Assembly: GCF_000143415.4 (NCBI RefSeq)
Contig: NW_003314267.1
Coordinates: 991,048-1,055,047, forward strand
Direction: 5' to 3'
DNA: 64,000 nucleotides
Source of the DNA: Selaginella moellendorffii
Taxonomy: Eukaryota; Streptophyta; Lycopodiopsida; Selaginellales; Selaginellaceae
The translations under genes were made by a program, and so were the position numbers. Shown piece after piece: positions 54,225-64,000 of the stretch. Numbering within the stretch: position 1 is the stretch's first letter; each line of letters begins with the position of its first letter. The notes beneath the pieces were generated by a model. It saw nothing but the letters and a program-made list of their open reading frames with translations. It was not told the origin of the DNA and did no database searches.

Positions 54225-55268
54225 CTATGCGTGCATTTGCCGGAAGGGGCAGCGCAAGCCTCCATCGTAGTATGGTCCAAGCTTGCCTGATTTCAGCGCT
54301 CCCAGCTCCGCCAGCTTGTATCCCTTCTCGAATGCTGGTGGGCGATACACATTCACGTTGAGCTGCCGGTACTCTTCCGGATTGGCAGCGGGATTGGGAC
54401 ACCAGTCCACCTCAATGCTGCCCTTTGCATCCTCCACACGTCTGGGAGGCAAGAACGCGGACACGAAGCTCCCGGCCAGCAGCTTGAACGCACCCAAGAT
54501 GATCCACTCCACAATTGCTGGAGGCCTTTCCAATCCAACAGCGCTCCTGATTGTGGGATCGATGAGTGCACAGATCCCAGTCTCGACCAGCGGCTGCACG
54601 GGGTGAGGAAATGCATCCAGCACCAGATGCTTGAGATCCTGGACGATGCTCTTGTTCTTGTCCGTGAAGATGGCGTTCTTGGCCTCGTAATCGCGAATGT
54701 ACTCCCGCATCTCTGGAATGCTATCTGGGATGGTTGTGATGCCCATCCTCACGCCCACGTCGTGCCACACAACATACGCGGCCTCCTTCTCGCTGTCGGT
54801 CCACTTGCGGAATCCAAATCTCTCGGAGAAATCAATGGGGCTGACCACGTTGAGGCAGAGGACGTAGGCGAATTGGTCGTTTGGGATCTTGAATTTGTTG
54901 TGGATTCCATTCAATCTCCTCACCGCGTACGAGCCGCGATCGCTGTCGACGTGGTGGTGGATCATCTCGCTCACCAGAATGTTGGTCTCGGCGGCGCGCT
55001 TCTGCGGATCCTTGAGGCCGTACTTGGTCTTGAAGAGCAGATTTGTGATCCCCGGGATGCCCAGCGTGCGGATTGTGCCAAACTCGAGCGCCTTTTGCGA
55101 GAGGAAGGGGAATTCCACCGAGTACATGTACCACAGGATCTTGTGTGCGTCTCTCACGGGGTGGAGCGACGCTAGAAATCGTGCCCTCTCTTCTCTCTTG
55201 CGGATACACACCATCTTCCATGCTGCAGCCATCACGAGAAACGCAATCATCAACACGATTGCAGCCAT
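54225..55268 (-). CDS. mpaB-type ER-bound oxygenase, copy 5
   Basis: 347 aa, same protein as copies 2-4. Its promoter side (from about 55430) begins to differ (CCATACACGTAGCC as in unit 1, GAGAAATCC), marking the end of the homogenised block. Confidence 0.8.
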   Translation of the reverse strand: MAAIVLMIAFLVMAAAWKMVCIRKREERARFLASLHPVRDAHKILWYMYSVEFPFLSQKALEFGTIRTLGIPGITNLLFKTKYGLKDPQKRAAETNILVSEMIHHHVDSDRGSYAVRRLNGIHNKFKIPNDQFAYVLCLNVVSPIDFSERFGFRKWTDSEKEAAYVVWHDVGVRMGITTIPDSIPEMREYIRDYEAKNAIFTDKNKSIVQDLKHLVLDAFPHPVQPLVETGICALIDPTIRSAVGLERPPAIVEWIILGAFKLLAGSFVSAFLPPRRVEDAKGSIEVDWCPNPAANPEEYRQLNVNVYRPPAFEKGYKLAELGALKSGKLGPYYDGGLRCPFRQMHA

Positions 55269-55624
55269 GTTGAAATTGATCGATCTGATCAACTTGATTG
55301 GAGAATGGCTGCTTTTGTTTTCTACTCCTCTGTGGGTTGAGGAAACAGAGGCTGGAGAAGGGTCTTTTATACTATCCGAGCTATCAGCCACGTTTTTTTA
55401 TTTCCGTGTGATCCGTATTTTGCACCATACACGTAGCCATATACTTGGGAGAGAAATCCTTTTTGTTCTATTCGGTGCACGTTTTCCATACAATTATCTG
55501 GTCCATGCAATATATCGGTCCTACCAACTTCGTTTGAGATAGTTTCACCATCCACAAAGTAATGCGGATAATCTTAATTACAAGGTTTCCGCGAGATATA
55601 ATCCCACGGGCTTTTCTTCCTTGC

Positions 55625-56377
55625 CTAGCTATGACTAAGATAGGAGGAAGAAGATCGCTCACTATGCACTGAGCAGCTGGACGAGGCTGGCGGCCTTTCG
55701 CGCCGCGCGGCTCGCCCCTCCTCCTCCTCCTCTTCCTTCATCACGGGTTTGTATGCCTCCCCCATGTCTTCCGGACACGACTTGATCCACTGGCTGCAAA
55801 TCGGGCACTTCATCTGGATGGTCGATATTTGCACCGCGCACTCCTCACACATGAGATGGTTGCACGGCAGCAGCGCTTTTGTTCTCGTCCCCTCCCCGCA
55901 TACATTGCACTCAAGATCCAGCAACATATTTATCCTGTAGCTGGCATATGGCTTAGGCACTGTACAGTGTACGATGAACTGTTACCCTTCTGCCATATCC
56001 GTGATCTTGGCCCCGAGCACATACTTGATGGGAGCGAAGCCGTCTCTCATGGCTTGAAGCACAAGCCGTCCCTGGCAACTGCCCAAATCTCGGCGGATTG
56101 TTGTGAGGATGATTCACCAAGGAGCCCAAGTCGAAGAACCAGGTCCTTCCCAGGCCCAAAACCATAGGCTTGTGATCTTCGGTGAGATCTGGGAAGAGTG
56201 ATTGTTGATGTGTTCTTGTTGTTGCTGCCAAACATTTGCTGCTAAAGGGAAGTTGTTTGAATCACTATTGAAGATGTTGTCAGTGCTGCCCAAAGAAGCC
56301 AAAGTTGCTTTAATGTGGTGGTGGTGGGAGGCCCGGAGGAAAGACTGTGATTGTAGCGAAGAAGAACTGTTAGCCAT
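55625..56377 (-). pseudogene. RING-finger gene, unit 5, disrupted but RING frame open
   Basis: A 111-codon frame (55625-55960) starts MPKPYASYRINMLLDLECNV and holds a complete C3HC4 RING (CNVC, PCNHLMCEEC, CPIC) plus acidic tail. It lacks the 7-bp deletion of units 1-4. An upstream exon remnant (56114-56377: FNSDSNNFPLAAN) exists, but the donor GCC|GTGAGAG of unit 0 reads GCCATGAGAG here, and TAA replaces TGG in the intron-derived leader. A ~90-bp insertion (about 55626-55714) gives a new C-terminus (RERPPASSSCSVHSE). It could still make a short RING protein. Confidence 0.5.
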
Positions 56378-56685
56378 GAGTAAATACCTAGAAAGCTCTA
56401 CTTTTTTCCCAATCTTTAAATTAAGCCAGAGTTAGATTTTTATTTCCTTTTTATGTACATTCATAAATAGAAAATAAAAGTATAATTATCATATTTCTAA
56501 TTAGAAATAATATAGCTTTGTTCAATCTTGATGTTTTGATAGAGTTGAACTTGTAAAACATGGACGAGTTAAGGTTAACTGGATACTCCTTGTTTTTGAC
56601 ATTGGTTTTGCTTGCTCACTGGTTTGATAAAACTTCAAGAAGTGATCACAATCAGTCTGTGAAGTTTTACTCAAATGGATGTAAT
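56378..56685. other. AT-rich gap, PPR 3' flank
   Basis: No gene. Contains sequence resembling the flank of the unit 0 PPR fragment (GTGAAGTTTTACTCA), i.e. the ancestral 3' side of the PPR gene. Confidence 0.4.
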
Positions 56686-59571
56686 TCAAGATTCGGCTCT
56701 GGAGATAATTTGCTCAAGCTGGGCATGCTCTTCCCACCTCCCCGCAGCCGAATAGATATTCGCCATGAGAACGTAAGCCGCAGCTTTCTTCTCCTCCATC
56801 CTCACAATCTCCTCAAACGCTACCCTTCCAAACTCCACATTCTTCCACTTCGCACACGCCGCCAGCACCGCCATCCAAATCCTCACGTTTGTTTCCACCG
56901 GCATGCTCCTCAAAACACCCACAGCCTCCTCGATCCGGTTTGCTCGTCCCAGCAAATCCACCATGCAAGAGTAGTGCTCGATCCCAAGAGCTAAATCGCC
57001 TGTTTTCTTCATCGTCTCAAAGAGCTCCCTGCCTCGATCGACCAGTCCGGCATGGCTGCAAGCTGTGAGAACCGAGAGGAAAGTCACGGCATCGGGCTTG
57101 CACCGCTCCTCTTGCATCCTCTCGAACGATTCAAACACCTTGGCGGTGTTTCCTTGATGGCTGTATCCTGCTATTAGAGCGTTCCAAGTTACCGAGTCTC
57201 TCCTCCCTTCAAGAGTGGCAAACACTCGCTCGGCTTCCACCATGCTGCCGCATTTGCCGTAGAAATCCACCAGAGAGTTTCCAACAATCGGGTCCATGTC
57301 GAGTCGAGCACTACGGATCAGCGCGTGAACTTCTCTGCCGGTTGCCATAGCTGCGAGGCTTCCGCAGGCCTTGAGAACAGCGACGAAGGTGACGCAGTCT
57401 GGAGAACAGCAGCCTTCCGCCAGCATTCGCGAGTAGAGTTCCAGAGCAGTGCCGCTCTCGCCGTTCTCCTGATAGCCCATGATCATTGCCGTCCAGGAAA
57501 CTGTGTCTCGGTGCTTCGTCCTGTCGAAAACCTCGCGAGCTTCTTCCAGGCTGCCACACTTGACGTACATGTCCACCAGGGAGCTCGCGACGAACATCTC
57601 CATCTCAAGCCCCATGCTCACGGCTCTGGAGTGGATGTCCCTGCCTTTAAGCAAGAACTCCGGCTTGCGAGCCTCGCTTCTTGTTGCAGCACTAGCACAG
57701 GCCTTGAGAACCGCAACGTAACTCCGAGCGTCTGGTAGAATCCTGTCCCTTATTTGCATGCGGTCGAAGAGCTCAAGAGCTGATTCTCCGTCCCCGTTCT
57801 CGGCATAGCCGAGAATCAAAGTGTTCCACAGTACCAAGTTGCGGCCCTTGATCCCGTCAAAAGCTCGACGAGCACACCCAATGTTTCCACACTTTGCGTA
57901 GGCGTCCACCAGGCTGCTCGCCACGAAAATGTCTTGGTCCAGTCCAGTTTTTGCAGCTCGAGAGTGTATCTCTTTCACTCTCTGAAAACAGCAAGCCTTG
58001 ATAGCTTTCCCTTCCACCTGTTTGCCTTCCACCTTTGGTACCACGCTTAAACAGGCCTTTACTGCTGCGAGATAAGTCACGCGATCTGGAGTCCACCCTT
58101 CTTCTTGCATTCTCCAAAACAGCTCAACAGCAACTTCACCCTCCTTGTTCTCGGTATAGCTTTGAATCAGTGCACTCCACGAAGCTACGTCGCGCGTCCG
58201 CATCTTGTCAAACACTCGCTGAGAATCCATCAAGCTTCCACACTGCGAGTAAACGAAGATCAAACTGTTCGCGAGGAAGTGATCCAACTTGCAACCGCAC
58301 TTCATTGCCTGCGAGTGAATTGCCATGGCTTGCTCCAAGCACGTAAGTTTCACCATCTTTCCACCGAATCCCTGTAGCCTTTCCGCTGTAAAAGCCGCGC
58401 ACGCTTTCAGTGCCGCAAGGAAAGTAACTCGATTCGGCCTGAAGCCTTCACTTTGCATCCCAACGAATAACTCCAAACCCAGCCCGCCTTCACCATTCTC
58501 CGCATAAGCTAGAATCATCGCATTCCAAGACACCAAAGTTGGCTGGATCATCCTGTGAAAGACCCCGCTGGCATCGACTAAACTTCCACAACCAGCGTAC
58601 GTAGAGATCAGCGTGTTGGCCACCGAAGAACCGATTCCACACCCATCTCGAGCAGCCAGAGAGTGTATTGCTAAAACCTTCTCCAGGCACTGAACCTTCA
58701 CAGCTTTCCCGTTTATCTTCTCGCCTCTCTCCTTCTCTGCCAAGTCCGAGCAGGCCTTGAGAAGAGCGATGAAAGTTACCGAGTCGGGAGCACAGCCATC
58801 TCCTTCACTTCTCATGCTCGAGAAAACGTCCAAAGCCGACTGCCCGTCACCACCCTCGGCATAACCCAGCATGATCGAGTTCCAAGTAACCACGTCGCGT
58901 TTCACCATCCTGTCAAACACGGCCCGGGCGTCCACCAAGCTTCCACACTTTGCGTACATATCCACCAGAGTGCTGGCCACGAATATGTCCGAGTTTAATC
59001 CGCTCCTCACAGTTCGAGCGTGAATCTCTCGTCCAGTCTCTAGCGCTGCGAGCTTGACAAGCTTTCCTCCAACTCTTCTCCCTTCTTCTTTCGCAGCAAA
59101 GCGAGAGCAGGCTTTGATCGCTGCCAGGAAAGTCACTCGATTCGGAGCAAGGCCCTCGACGTCCTCCATGCGAGAGAAAAGCTCCAAGGCCTCTTCGCAG
59201 CCTCCATTCTCCGCATAGCCCAGGATAATGGTGTTCCACGACACTAGATCGTGCTCCCGGATCCTCTCAAACACGCGACGAGCTTCCTCCATGGAGCCAC
59301 ACTTCGCGTACATTGCCACCACACTGTTGGCCACAAAAACGTTTGAGTCGTCCCCATTGCTAGCAACATCCATATGAATTCGCTTACCAGATTGGAGGTC
59401 GCGCGCGCTGCCACACCACTTCAATGCGGCCAAGACGACTGGAATCCCCGGCCGTATCCCGCGAGCGCGCAGCTCCTCGTAGATTTCGCCGCCAGATCTA
59501 GAGCTCATGGGGGGATGTGGCCATGGCGGCTTGGCGAGATCCGAAACATGTGTCTGGGGGAGATCGCCCAT
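56686..59571 (-). CDS. PLS-class PPR protein with E domain, intronless
   Basis: 961 aa. Tandem PLS repeats from about residue 60 (e.g. VFVANSVVAMYAKCGSMEEA, VVTWNSIMLGYAEGGDGQSA, FVASSLVDAYAKCGNIGCAR), with typical inter-repeat linkers such as LETGREIHARTVRSG, ending in an E domain (EHYSCMVDLLGRANRIEEAV, NVRIWMAVLAACAKWKNVEF, AYVLMANIYSAAGRWEEHAQ). No DYW deaminase follows, so RNA editing would need a partner. Expected in mitochondria or plastid, though the N-terminus (MGDLPQTHVSDLAKPPW) is not a clear transit peptide. Source of the PPR fragments in units 0-4. Confidence 0.9.
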   Translation of the reverse strand: MGDLPQTHVSDLAKPPWPHPPMSSRSGGEIYEELRARGIRPGIPVVLAALKWCGSARDLQSGKRIHMDVASNGDDSNVFVANSVVAMYAKCGSMEEARRVFERIREHDLVSWNTIILGYAENGGCEEALELFSRMEDVEGLAPNRVTFLAAIKACSRFAAKEEGRRVGGKLVKLAALETGREIHARTVRSGLNSDIFVASTLVDMYAKCGSLVDARAVFDRMVKRDVVTWNSIMLGYAEGGDGQSALDVFSSMRSEGDGCAPDSVTFIALLKACSDLAEKERGEKINGKAVKVQCLEKVLAIHSLAARDGCGIGSSVANTLISTYAGCGSLVDASGVFHRMIQPTLVSWNAMILAYAENGEGGLGLELFVGMQSEGFRPNRVTFLAALKACAAFTAERLQGFGGKMVKLTCLEQAMAIHSQAMKCGCKLDHFLANSLIFVYSQCGSLMDSQRVFDKMRTRDVASWSALIQSYTENKEGEVAVELFWRMQEEGWTPDRVTYLAAVKACLSVVPKVEGKQVEGKAIKACCFQRVKEIHSRAAKTGLDQDIFVASSLVDAYAKCGNIGCARRAFDGIKGRNLVLWNTLILGYAENGDGESALELFDRMQIRDRILPDARSYVAVLKACASAATRSEARKPEFLLKGRDIHSRAVSMGLEMEMFVASSLVDMYVKCGSLEEAREVFDRTKHRDTVSWTAMIMGYQENGESGTALELYSRMLAEGCCSPDCVTFVAVLKACGSLAAMATGREVHALIRSARLDMDPIVGNSLVDFYGKCGSMVEAERVFATLEGRRDSVTWNALIAGYSHQGNTAKVFESFERMQEERCKPDAVTFLSVLTACSHAGLVDRGRELFETMKKTGDLALGIEHYSCMVDLLGRANRIEEAVGVLRSMPVETNVRIWMAVLAACAKWKNVEFGRVAFEEIVRMEEKKAAAYVLMANIYSAAGRWEEHAQLEQIISRAES

Positions 59572-59975
59572 GCTCCTCTAGAAAGCCCTATCTAGTGACA
59601 ATTAACAATGCAAGAGAATATCTAGAAGGAAAGAAGCTCACTTGACATTCTCTACGAGAAAAATCGCCACTCTTGCTTCTAGCTCTTCTTGTGCGGGACG
59701 TCATCCGGTGGCTTTGGTTTCGCTGCTACCATGCCTTCCACTCGCTGGCGGCCTTGATCTGCGAGGCTGGCGGCTCCAGTGCATCACTGCGAGCTCGCCA
59801 CTTTGATCGGTCGAAACCGGTTCCACTTTCGAGCTAGCGGCTTTGATCTGCGAAACCGGTTCCACCACTTTCGCGCTGGCAGCTTCGATCTCATCTCCAA
59901 CTTCTTTGTTCCACCTGCGAGACTTTGATCTGCTCTCCACCGCAGAGGCCATAAATTCCTCCATCACCCTTCCAG
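59572..59975 (-). other. PPR upstream region with decayed relative of the short ORF
   Basis: On the minus strand VEGMVAAKPKPPDDVPHKKS (59695-59755) resembles the C-terminal half of the 63-codon ORF of the units, but its N-terminal half is in another frame and followed by a Ser/Val-rich repeat (QIKAASSKVEPVS). An 88-codon frame runs 59967-59701. Probably leader DNA of the PPR gene or a pseudogene. Confidence 0.4.
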
Positions 59976-60160
59976 AACGCCGGTGTCACCGTGGTTGCCA
60001 AGGCCGTGCTCGCATCCAATCCTGCCATCACGGATGCCGAGAAGGTGTTCCAGATCAGTCTGGAGCTCGTCGATCGCTCATCAAAAAAACGTGTGAGATC
60101 CTCAAGCGGTGACGATTGCCGGAAGGGGCAGCGCCGATTTCAGTGCTCCCAGCTAAAGAC
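59976..60160 (+). pseudogene. Relic of a sixth GLP/oxygenase pair
   Basis: 59976-60085 reads [20 protein letters not shown] and FQISLELVDRS, the GLP C-terminus with two codons lost (LEKAF shortened). 60113-60155 then matches the antisense 3' end of the oxygenase (TGCCGGAAGGGGCAGCGC, GATTTCAGTGCTCCCAGCT) with ~35 bp deleted. The convergent order is preserved. Diverged, so older than units 1-5. Confidence 0.75.
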
Positions 60161-60734
60161 ATTGTCGTGTTTCTACGTTTCTTCCGCCATAGCTCCATTT
60201 TGACGGTTTTTCTTGAAGATCACATCGACCTTGGCGTACATGGTTCTTTTAATCAAAGGAATGGATGCGCTTTGCATTTGGATTCGAGAGTTATACAAGT
60301 TCTACCATATAATCTCTTGCCTTTTTATTTTTACTCTTTTTCTTTCTCTCTTCAGAAGTTTGTATATTCTGCTTCTAGTATATATAAACTAAGGATCAAC
60401 AGGTTCTCAAGTACTATGAATTTTCCCACTTTTATATATATGGGCCCATAGATTAAATGTGATTAATTAATAGTGAATTAGAAATAATTCTAAAGTTGTG
60501 ACTTTTAAGGTGGTTGGGATGAAGACTTTTATATCAATTGTGACAGTTAAAATATAAAAAAATGCTTTAGTGTGATGGAAAGCAATGACAACACTGCTGA
60601 AGAACTTAGTGTCAAGGAGGATTAACTTCCAGATGGTTGTGATGATAATTAACACTGGGGCATAAGGAAGCTTAAGTCCTTAAACAATAGTGGTTTATCC
60701 ATGCTCACTCATCTTGGTGTTTCTAAAGTTTTTT
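60161..60734. other. AT-rich, no gene recognised
   Basis: Only short frames; no motif. Confidence 0.45.
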
Positions 60735-61040
60735 TCCATAGTTACTTAGTAGCACAATGCTTTGAAAACAAGGGTAATGAAAGAGCCTTTATAAAGATAT
60801 TAGCTAAGTAATATTCTTTTTACACACTTCAAATCAAACTAATGGTAATATGTATAGACATAAAGTAAAGAGTTAGATTGTTTGCCAAAGCAATAGTTGA
60901 TTGATTATCACAATATAGAAATGTAGTTAATGATATCAATCATAAGTCAGTCTCTATAGCCATAATTTCAGGAGTAACTAGACTAATGACAATATATTCA
61001 ACTTTGGTAGACAATACTGCTATACAATATTGATGCTAAG
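60735..61040 (-). pseudogene. Ty1/copia RNase H / 3' pol remnant
   Basis: Minus-strand frame: CIAVLSTKVEYIVISLVTPE (copia form ALSTTEAEYIA), then a stop, YCDNQSTIALANN (copia YCDNQSAIAIA) and YLANIFIKALSLPLFSKH (copia ADIFTKAL). Order and motifs fit the end of copia pol; stops make it a pseudogene. Confidence 0.75.
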
Positions 61041-64000
61041 AAAATTAAGATAACATTAGAATTAATAAAAAATGAATTAAGAATGAGTTCTAGAGCAAGT
61101 ATAGATGGTGCCATGATTAATTGTTCTTTTAAAATATCAAAAAACTCATTTTATTCAATTTCTAACAATATTTTATAGACTTTAGATACTACTCTAAAGT
61201 ATAGTAAAGTGAAGCTTATGCTCAATAGAAGGTCCCTTCAAAGATATAAAAAAGATATTAAAATAAAAATAAAAAAGTGAATAAAATAGTTAAAAATTAC
61301 TAGCAAAAGTTACTATAAGTGATATTAACAACCTCTAACATATGCTTGGAATTCAAAGCAATCTAGATCTTAACTGTATAGGCAACCATAGAGAATTGCC
61401 ACAAGCCCTAATATAGGGGGATGGTCCAAAATTAAGTTGAGCTCAAGTCAACATAAATTAATGCAAGTCAATGTAGTCAATTAGAAGTTTGATAAAGTAA
61501 ATTTAAATTGAAGAAATAAAAGTTCTAACAAACTTTAAAATATTGAAAAATGTAAGTACCTTGGTCAAAAATTTCTACCAGATTGAGTCGTTTAAAATAG
61601 ACAAAGTTAACAAGAACCTATCTTTTATAAAGCCATCTTATTTTACTATAACTACCATTACAATTGTCATATTTTGATTTGGCTACTTCATATTTTTTAT
61701 TAATTTACAGCTGTCATATATTTATATACTATTCCTTCATTCTAGGGTTCTTGAAAAGATGGGAAGCAAGGAAAACAAAAACATTTTGAGTAAAAGTTGT
61801 AGTGCAAAGAAATGTAAGAATGTTAGCTTTATTTCATTACCACAGTTTCCATATTACACTCATGTGGTCTTTATTACCCATTTGGGAATGTGGAAACCAC
61901 CATCACTGTTGATAAAAATGTTTCTATTACTTGTAAAATAACAGTTCATAGCAAAAGAAATGAAGAAATGAACAATATAGTGGAAAGTACTAACAAATCT
62001 ACTTCATAAAACTTTTCATGACATTTATATTTTATATAATACTTCATATAAAAAACTCTGCTTGCTTGAGTATATCTTAATCCTCCCATATGAGAAGAGT
62101 AAAATATATTTTCATAGTGAATCCCCACTAGGAATTTTTGGGAGTTGTTTGTGAATAATAATAATCACGTTCTGAGAACTAGAACACCTTGGCAATCATG
62201 TCATCGCTCATGTCTGGCTTGACAACACTTGAAAAGTTCCAGAAATCAAAATCTTTGAAAGACTCAAAAGTAATCACATTAAAAAATCAAGTCTATCTAC
62301 ATTTCCAAAACTAAAAAGTATTTTCAAACAAAAGAATGCCAAAGTGCCAGTGTGCCCACTATAATATGGTCTATATTTCTCTATAGTTTATTTCCCTAGA
62401 AAGTTTGTATAACTGTAAAAAAAATGGAGTATGTTTTCATCAAAATGATTGAGCATTTGTATACACATAAATCTAGAATTTTTGTTTACAAGTAAGATAT
62501 GATTATGAAGCCATATTTATGAGATTGAAATTTAAAAAATCTGAGTATTATTAGTGTCATAATAAATAGACCTCATTCCCAAGACTAAAACTTAACATAT
62601 AAACTACTAAAAACATTATAGTCATTATAGTTTTTTTATTGAGCTCTTTGCAAAGTTGAAAAACTTATATAGGAATAGCTTAAAAGAAAAGTTATCACTA
62701 CTCATACTTGGGCCCCTAGCATTTCATATCGATTTCCACCTCCATCTACAAGTTCTACCAACTTTCCACCTTCACTTTCATATAATAATCATCTTTTTGT
62801 TAGGGGCTTTAGTGAAGTTAAACTAAAACTCCTTATATATGAAATTCTTGATCTTTTTACTAGAGAGGGAATGCCTTTAATGCTTCAAAAGCAGTGCCAC
62901 ATGTTTCTGTAACATCTTGCTCTTGACATAGTGGGATTACTTGAAAGTATAAAACACTATTATATTCAATATCCAATATACTATTGTTTTTTGGACAAGA
63001 CAAATGACTCCATGGGTTTATAAACTTTTCTTGAGCACTATAGCAATTGCTCAATGACAAATCTAGAAATGTGCATAGGTGTATAATAGATTCAAGAACA
63101 AGTTATAGACACATAGCCACTATCGCTTTATAGTGAAGAATAAGATACCCTTGGGAAACATTATATCACCTAGTGTAAAATATGGGGTTATCTAGTCATC
63201 GTATAATGGAATGTAAGGTCTAGGATTGCTTTACAATATTATAGTATCTATTTTAAAAGGAAAAAAATAATGAAATGATATTAGTTGTAGGTAACATATC
63301 TTGTTTTAGAGTGGAATATCCACTATAGAAAAGAACAACAAACAAGGTATTAAAAGTGTTATATTCAATTTAGAAATGACTCAAAAGAAGAAAATGTGTA
63401 AGCTCTCTTGCTAGCCTTTACATCAATGCAATAGTCATCTTGGTTTAGTGGGAAGCAATGAACACATTGAGAATTTGATTCTAAGGTGCTTAATATGCCT
63501 CAAGAATTCATTTCTATGGGCTCGAATAGTTTTCTTGAGCATTGCTGCCATTGCCACAAATGGTGTTATCATTTCATATATAATTGTTTATAAGATGTTG
63601 AAAGACGAGATGGCAACACACAAGTGTTATAGAGTGATGGTGGCAAGTGAGAATGACAATCTACAATTATGATATGAGCTCTTCCTAACTCTTCTTTAGA
63701 TGCATAAGTTTGTTAGCATTTTGTTTGACATTCACTAAAGACTAGAACCAAAATAATAAAAAAGGCCCTGATAAAGTGAAAGGGAAAGATATACCTTGCA
63801 CTATACTACAAGTATAAAACTGATTGCGTTGTTGAACCATCGTGTACCATCATTTCTAATGTGCGAGTGTCAAACAAGTGTTTGCAGATCATCACTATAA
63901 ATGTGTCAAATGTCATCCTCACTCCAGTTTGCCAAAACTTGGAATTACTTTGATGTATGGACAAGGTCTGTTTTTGTAACACAACTACCTAGCTTGCATC
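61041..64000. other. AT-rich intergenic/repeat-derived DNA
   Basis: No intact gene on either strand. Longest frames (74 codons at 63448-63672; 66 codons, minus, at 62860-63060) match nothing I recognise and show no flanking splice or promoter signals. Further copia debris upstream of the RNase H remnant is plausible but not demonstrable by eye. Confidence 0.5.

Larger units (their letters stand above)
33480..55624. repeat. Tandem array of the GLP/oxygenase/RING unit
   Basis: GLP start codons at 33480, 38642, 43428, 48214 and 53377 give spacings of 5162, 4786, 4786 and 5163 bp. Units 2 and 3 lack ~377 bp net in the PPR fragment. By comparison of encoded frames units 2 and 3 look identical and the others differ at a handful of sites. 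Unit 5 breaks off in the RING gene at about 55625, where a ~90-bp insertion begins. Such identity means either very recent amplification, ongoing conversion, or collapse/expansion in assembly. Confidence 0.9.

Noticed and set aside
33480-55268. Reading the cluster as a bacterial-type operon or defence island
   Set aside because: Convergent and divergent eukaryotic genes with TATA boxes and introns; the repetition is segmental duplication.
63448-63672. 74-codon frame near the right end
   Set aside because: AT-rich, no motif, no supporting signals; compared in mind with copia integrase without a convincing match.

Overview
The window looks like plant nuclear DNA, most likely from a spikemoss of the Selaginella type. 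This is an inference from: plant families (PLS-class PPR proteins with E and DYW tails, germin-like proteins, an inositol-phosphorylceramide synthase), spliceosomal introns mostly 44-75 bp long, teloboxes at start sites, and GC-rich genes set in AT-rich, retroelement-rich DNA. No species is proven. A 468-base run of N lies at 14251-14718.

Left third (1-17.1 kb): nested LTR retroelements. Decayed Ty3/gypsy and Ty1/copia pol/gag remnants carry three insertions of one LTR family whose 1.8-2.1 kb LTR contains a hexamer/dodecamer minisatellite. One copy is full length (5162-12792, TSD CCAAG, LTRs differing at three sites) but has no recognisable gag or pol, so it appears non-autonomous. One is a solo LTR (13279-15247, TSD CTCCT). 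The third is a solo LTR cut in two by a ~4.2 kb inversion (111-4313); its two halves still carry matching TSDs (CAAAA).

Middle (17.2-22.5 kb): three apparently intact genes, all on the minus strand: a kinase-fold protein (3 exons, 544 aa), an IPC synthase (11 exons, 300 aa, one GC-AG intron) and a germin-like protein.

Right part (23.5-60.2 kb): a segmental duplication cluster. The unit is GLP(+)/mpaB-like oxygenase(-) tail to tail, then a RING-finger gene, a PPR fragment, a 63-codon ORF and a scrambled fragment of a folate-receptor-like gene. One unit lies inverted on the left (23.6-28.4 kb). A spacer holds a DYW PPR gene and the intact folate-receptor-like gene, transcribed divergently from ~100 bp. 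Then come four units with spacings 5162, 4786, 4786 and 5163 bp, plus a partial fifth, ending at a full-length PPR gene (56686-59571) and a sixth tiny relic. The oxygenase frame is open in all six copies. GLP is intact only in the inverted unit; unit 1 has a Gly-to-Arg change and units 2-5 share one frameshift. The RING gene is broken differently in different copies. The near-identity of units means assembly artefact must be considered.

The last ~4 kb is AT-rich with one recognisable copia RNase H remnant.
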